From the NCBI GenBank assembly GCA_030151845.1, contig JASLCM010000204.1:1-8513 (forward strand): 8,513 nt of DNA, read 5' to 3'. The notes under the pieces were generated by a model. The model did no database searches and was not told the DNA's origin. It saw only the letters and a program-made list of their open reading frames with translations. The DNA is from Bacteroides sp. (GTDB taxonomy: Bacteria; Bacteroidota; Bacteroidia; Bacteroidales; Bacteroidaceae). The translations under genes and the position numbers were made by a program. Shown here in pieces: positions 5,922 through 8,513 of this stretch (its first letter is position 1; every line of letters begins with the position of its first letter).

Positions 5922-8513
5922 TTAAAAACGATAGCTTGCATTTAAGAAGCAGTTGATTCCTTGTAAGTAGTAGTATTTAGAAGCAAATTTATCTGGATTA
6001 GAAACATCCAATCTACCTTGTTCATATCCTCCCGTTCTTATGTTTTTTCGGTTAAATAAGTTATTCACAGATAGGTTGAAATTAACAGATTGTCTACCTG
6101 GCAAATAAAATATTTTTCCGATTGAGAGGTCTACTGTATAACCACTACCATATCGTTCTTGGTCAATAAGCTTCTTATATGCCTCATACTGCTCTGTATC
6201 TGTAGGCTGTATCCCTTGATAGTTTGAAGCAACTCTTCTCATAGGAGAGATATCGATATAGTTTCTACCAAACCCATTAATATTCATACTTAGGAACCAG
6301 TAATCATAAAAGTAATTGACTCCTAATGTCCCTGCAATTTGAGGCGTACTTCCAACATAATAGTCTTTCAAGTAAACGGTCTCTCTCTTCCCTAACTCTT
6401 TACCATTTTCATAGTTAATAGTTCCGTCGGGGTTATTACTGTAGTAATATTCTGCAACAGTACCAGCTAAATCAAAGTTCCAATTGTTATTTAGTCTATA
6501 ATTCATGCCTAGAACTACACCACGATGGACCTTATTCATTCCTTGTAACACATGGTTAACAAATGTACGTTCGGAATCATGGTAGTAACTTATTTTGTGC
6601 ATCTGATCATAGAAGTTTGTTTGGAAAACCGATACACGTCCATGAATAGAGGGCATTGAGAATACATAACTCATATCAGCAGAGAAGATTCTAGAGCTTT
6701 TTAAATTCTCTGGGGCTAAGTCTGTAATTCGAGGAGAAATATAGGCCTTATCAGCCAATGGAGCTTCAGTAAAATAACCTAAGTTAGCTGTTAAAAAGTG
6801 TCTTCCATCAAACTTATATGTAAGTCCTCCCTTTAAAGCATAATCCACAAAATCATGTTTCTTTCCTTTTCCTTTAGAGGAGTCAGGATATCTACCATTT
6901 AACATTTTACCATCACGTTGAAAATCTGTATAGGTAAGTTTAGTTCCATAGTAAAGGTCTACCTTTCCTAAGCTATACTGATTTTGCAACCAGATATTCG
7001 CAGAGTTTATATTCACTCTAAAGTCATATCCAAAAGTATCTCCTTTATATGCCTTTCTATTGGGTTTAGTTAAATCATTCTGAATCACATTTTGATCTCC
7101 CGGAAAGTCTCTCTCAGCAAATTTATCAATATCTAACACATGACTAGCACCAAGTAAATCATCTACCGTTTTAAATTGCAAAGAGGTAGAGCGTCTTACT
7201 CCTACACCTCCTGTAAACTTAAGGTAACGATTAATTTGTGCATTTAGCGTTGAGTTCATAGAGATTTCAAACAAATCTTTTCGTCTCTCTTCAACCATAT
7301 AGACTGCTGCGTCATCACCAGCAAGAGAGGCGCGTTTGTTTGCCATATACAACTCATCCCAATCGATTTGAGTTACACCTCTTGTTTTGTTTCTCCACAA
7401 ATCCTGATAGTACGCCTGTACCTCTTCATTCTCAAAGTAGCTGGGTAGATAGCGGTAATAGTCTGGACGTGGATCTGGACCATTATACCAGTTTAGGGCA
7501 CTACCTCCATAACGGCTATAATGTGCTCCAACACCTGTTGTTAAGTTTACCTTATCATTAGGCTTCCAAACATGAGAAAATATAGCTGTTGGATCAAAAG
7601 ATTTCACTACCCGTGAATTTCTTTTTTTACCATCTTGGTAACCCCAATTGGGATTATACAAGTTATCTCCTACTAAGTCATAAACTTCTTGATAAGAGGA
7701 CCCTTGTTGTCCTCTCTCTACTGGAGAACCAAAGGTTACAAAAGAGAGACTGTGCTCCCCATTGTTCCATTGCTTTTCAGCTCCAATCGCATAGGAGAAG
7801 TTTTTATAGAATGTTCCATCAACAACACCTTCGTCTGCATATCGTCCACCTAAAGTGAAATTAAAAGCCCAACCATCGTCACGAAGACCTGTTGCATAAC
7901 TGGCCATTCCACGTAAATAATAGTTCCGGTTAGTATATGTTGCGGTAATTTTCCCTCCACGGTTATAGCTCCCTGATCGCATGTTTATGTTTTCAGAGCG
8001 ACCTATCGACCCAAAAGAGAAAGTAGATGGTGTTAAGTAATTATTCTCATCACCATTTCTTGTGACATCATTCAATGCTCCAATTGAGGAAAAACTAAAA
8101 ACACCACGCAACTGGTCATTAAAGCTTACTCCATTAATATATTTCTGTTCATATTGGTTATCGTACCCCCTTATTTTAAAGCGCAAAGGAGAGAGTTGAT
8201 AGGCAATATTATTCAAATACATATCATTGGAAAGAATAACCATGGCATTAATATCTTGTGATACACCTCCATCGTCTTCTAATTCTAGCTCATTAACAAC
8301 ACCCATCAACGAATGAATGTTATTCATCTCTTTCACAGCAACTAGTAACTCACCTAGGTCTCTCACTTGACCAATTTCAATGGGAGTCTCTTTACTTATA
8401 ATCTTTGCTGAGTTGAGTGATAGTACCTCTCTTCCATCTTGAACAGAAGGGAAGTAAAAGTGTCCTGTCTCATCTGTTCTTGCCGACAGATTTTGGTGTT
8501 GTAGTACCACTAC
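5922..8513 (-). CDS. TonB-dependent outer-membrane receptor, N-terminus outside window
   Basis: This gated outer-membrane channel is powered by TonB and imports a substrate too large or scarce for porins. About 863 residues are visible and the reading frame stays open to the right edge, so the start codon and signal peptide are missing; the GTG at 8510 is internal. Numbered from that GTG, residues 1-60 look like the end of a carboxypeptidase-regulatory-like beta domain (SARTDETGHFYF at 9-20). The plug spans about 60-185, with SPLRFKIRGYDNQYEQKYING at 107-127 its most characteristic part. The barrel runs to the end, with SVNNLFNRKN near the C-terminus and a final LNASYRF that fits the aromatic-terminated signal for barrel assembly. 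I see none of the usual SusC/RagA plug landmarks, and no SusD-like partner follows; the next gene is the DUF5689 lipoprotein instead. The coding sequence is intact with no frameshift. Confidence 0.93.
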   Translation of the reverse strand, partial: VVVLQHQNLSARTDETGHFYFPSVQDGREVLSLNSAKIISKETPIEIGQVRDLGELLVAVKEMNNIHSLMGVVNELELEDDGGVSQDINAMVILSNDMYLNNIAYQLSPLRFKIRGYDNQYEQKYINGVSFNDQLRGVFSFSSIGALNDVTRNGDENNYLTPSTFSFGSIGRSENINMRSGSYNRGGKITATYTNRNYYLRGMASYATGLRDDGWAFNFTLGGRYADEGVVDGTFYKNFSYAIGAEKQWNNGEHSLSFVTFGSPVERGQQGSSYQEVYDLVGDNLYNPNWGYQDGKKRNSRVVKSFDPTAIFSHVWKPNDKVNLTTGVGAHYSRYGGSALNWYNGPDPRPDYYRYLPSYFENEEVQAYYQDLWRNKTRGVTQIDWDELYMANKRASLAGDDAAVYMVEERRKDLFEISMNSTLNAQINRYLKFTGGVGVRRSTSLQFKTVDDLLGASHVLDIDKFAERDFPGDQNVIQNDLTKPNRKAYKGDTFGYDFRVNINSANIWLQNQYSLGKVDLYYGTKLTYTDFQRDGKMLNGRYPDSSKGKGKKHDFVDYALKGGLTYKFDGRHFLTANLGYFTEAPLADKAYISPRITDLAPENLKSSRIFSADMSYVFSMPSIHGRVSVFQTNFYDQMHKISYYHDSERTFVNHVLQGMNKVHRGVVLGMNYRLNNNWNFDLAGTVAEYYYSNNPDGTINYENGKELGKRETVYLKDYYVGSTPQIAGTLGVNYFYDYWFLSMNINGFGRNYIDISPMRRVASNYQGIQPTDTEQYEAYKKLIDQERYGSGYTVDLSIGKIFYLPGRQSVNFNLSVNNLFNRKNIRTGGYEQGRLDVSNPDKFASKYYYLQGINCFLNASYRF

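Noticed and set aside
7340..7858. Two plus-strand open frames (7340-7561 and 7589-7858)
   Set aside because: Antisense to the receptor barrel; compositions rich in His, Leu and Ser are what a reversed barrel sequence gives by chance.
8508..8510. GTG as the true start of the receptor
   Set aside because: The frame continues open to the window edge, a signal peptide is missing, and the visible part begins inside a carboxypeptidase-regulatory-like domain.
5922..8513. Assignment of the receptor as SusC/RagA
   Set aside because: The visible plug lacks the usual SusC/RagA landmarks and no SusD-like gene is adjacent.

Overview
The window is AT-rich DNA from the phylum Bacteroidota, most likely order Bacteroidales. 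Three things support this: a TonB-dependent receptor operon with a surface-type lipoprotein, promoter-like boxes of the Bacteroidota form TAnnTTTG, and start codons without clear Shine-Dalgarno sequences. I cannot name the genus from sequence alone.

Layout. Positions 2-610 on the plus strand hold the 3' end of mutS, cut by the left edge. It ends at a strong symmetrical terminator (613-646) shared with the convergent minus-strand genes. Everything else reads on the minus strand. In transcription order, from the right edge leftward, these are a TonB-dependent receptor (5922-8513, N-terminus cut by the right edge), a DUF5689 lipoprotein (4545-5885) and a secreted endonuclease/exonuclease/phosphatase-fold enzyme (3483-4517). 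A terminator follows (3444-3470), then a TIGR02757 protein (2706-3437), ychF (1510-2613) and lgt (649-1476).

How the genes work together. The first three minus-strand genes are closely spaced and end at a terminator, so they look like one cell-envelope operon: an outer-membrane gated channel, an outer-membrane lipoprotein with an OB-like fold and a jelly-roll-like C-terminus, and an exported phosphodiesterase or nuclease. The simplest reading is an acquisition system for an extracellular phosphoester-containing substrate, possibly nucleic acid. The substrate is not shown by the sequence. The remaining genes are housekeeping: mismatch repair (MutS), a ribosome-associated ATPase (YchF), lipoprotein lipidation (Lgt) and a conserved protein of unknown role (TIGR02757) that shows features reminiscent of HhH-GPD DNA glycosylases.

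There is no non-coding stretch longer than about 100 bases, and I see no tRNA, rRNA, insertion sequence, CRISPR array or origin.
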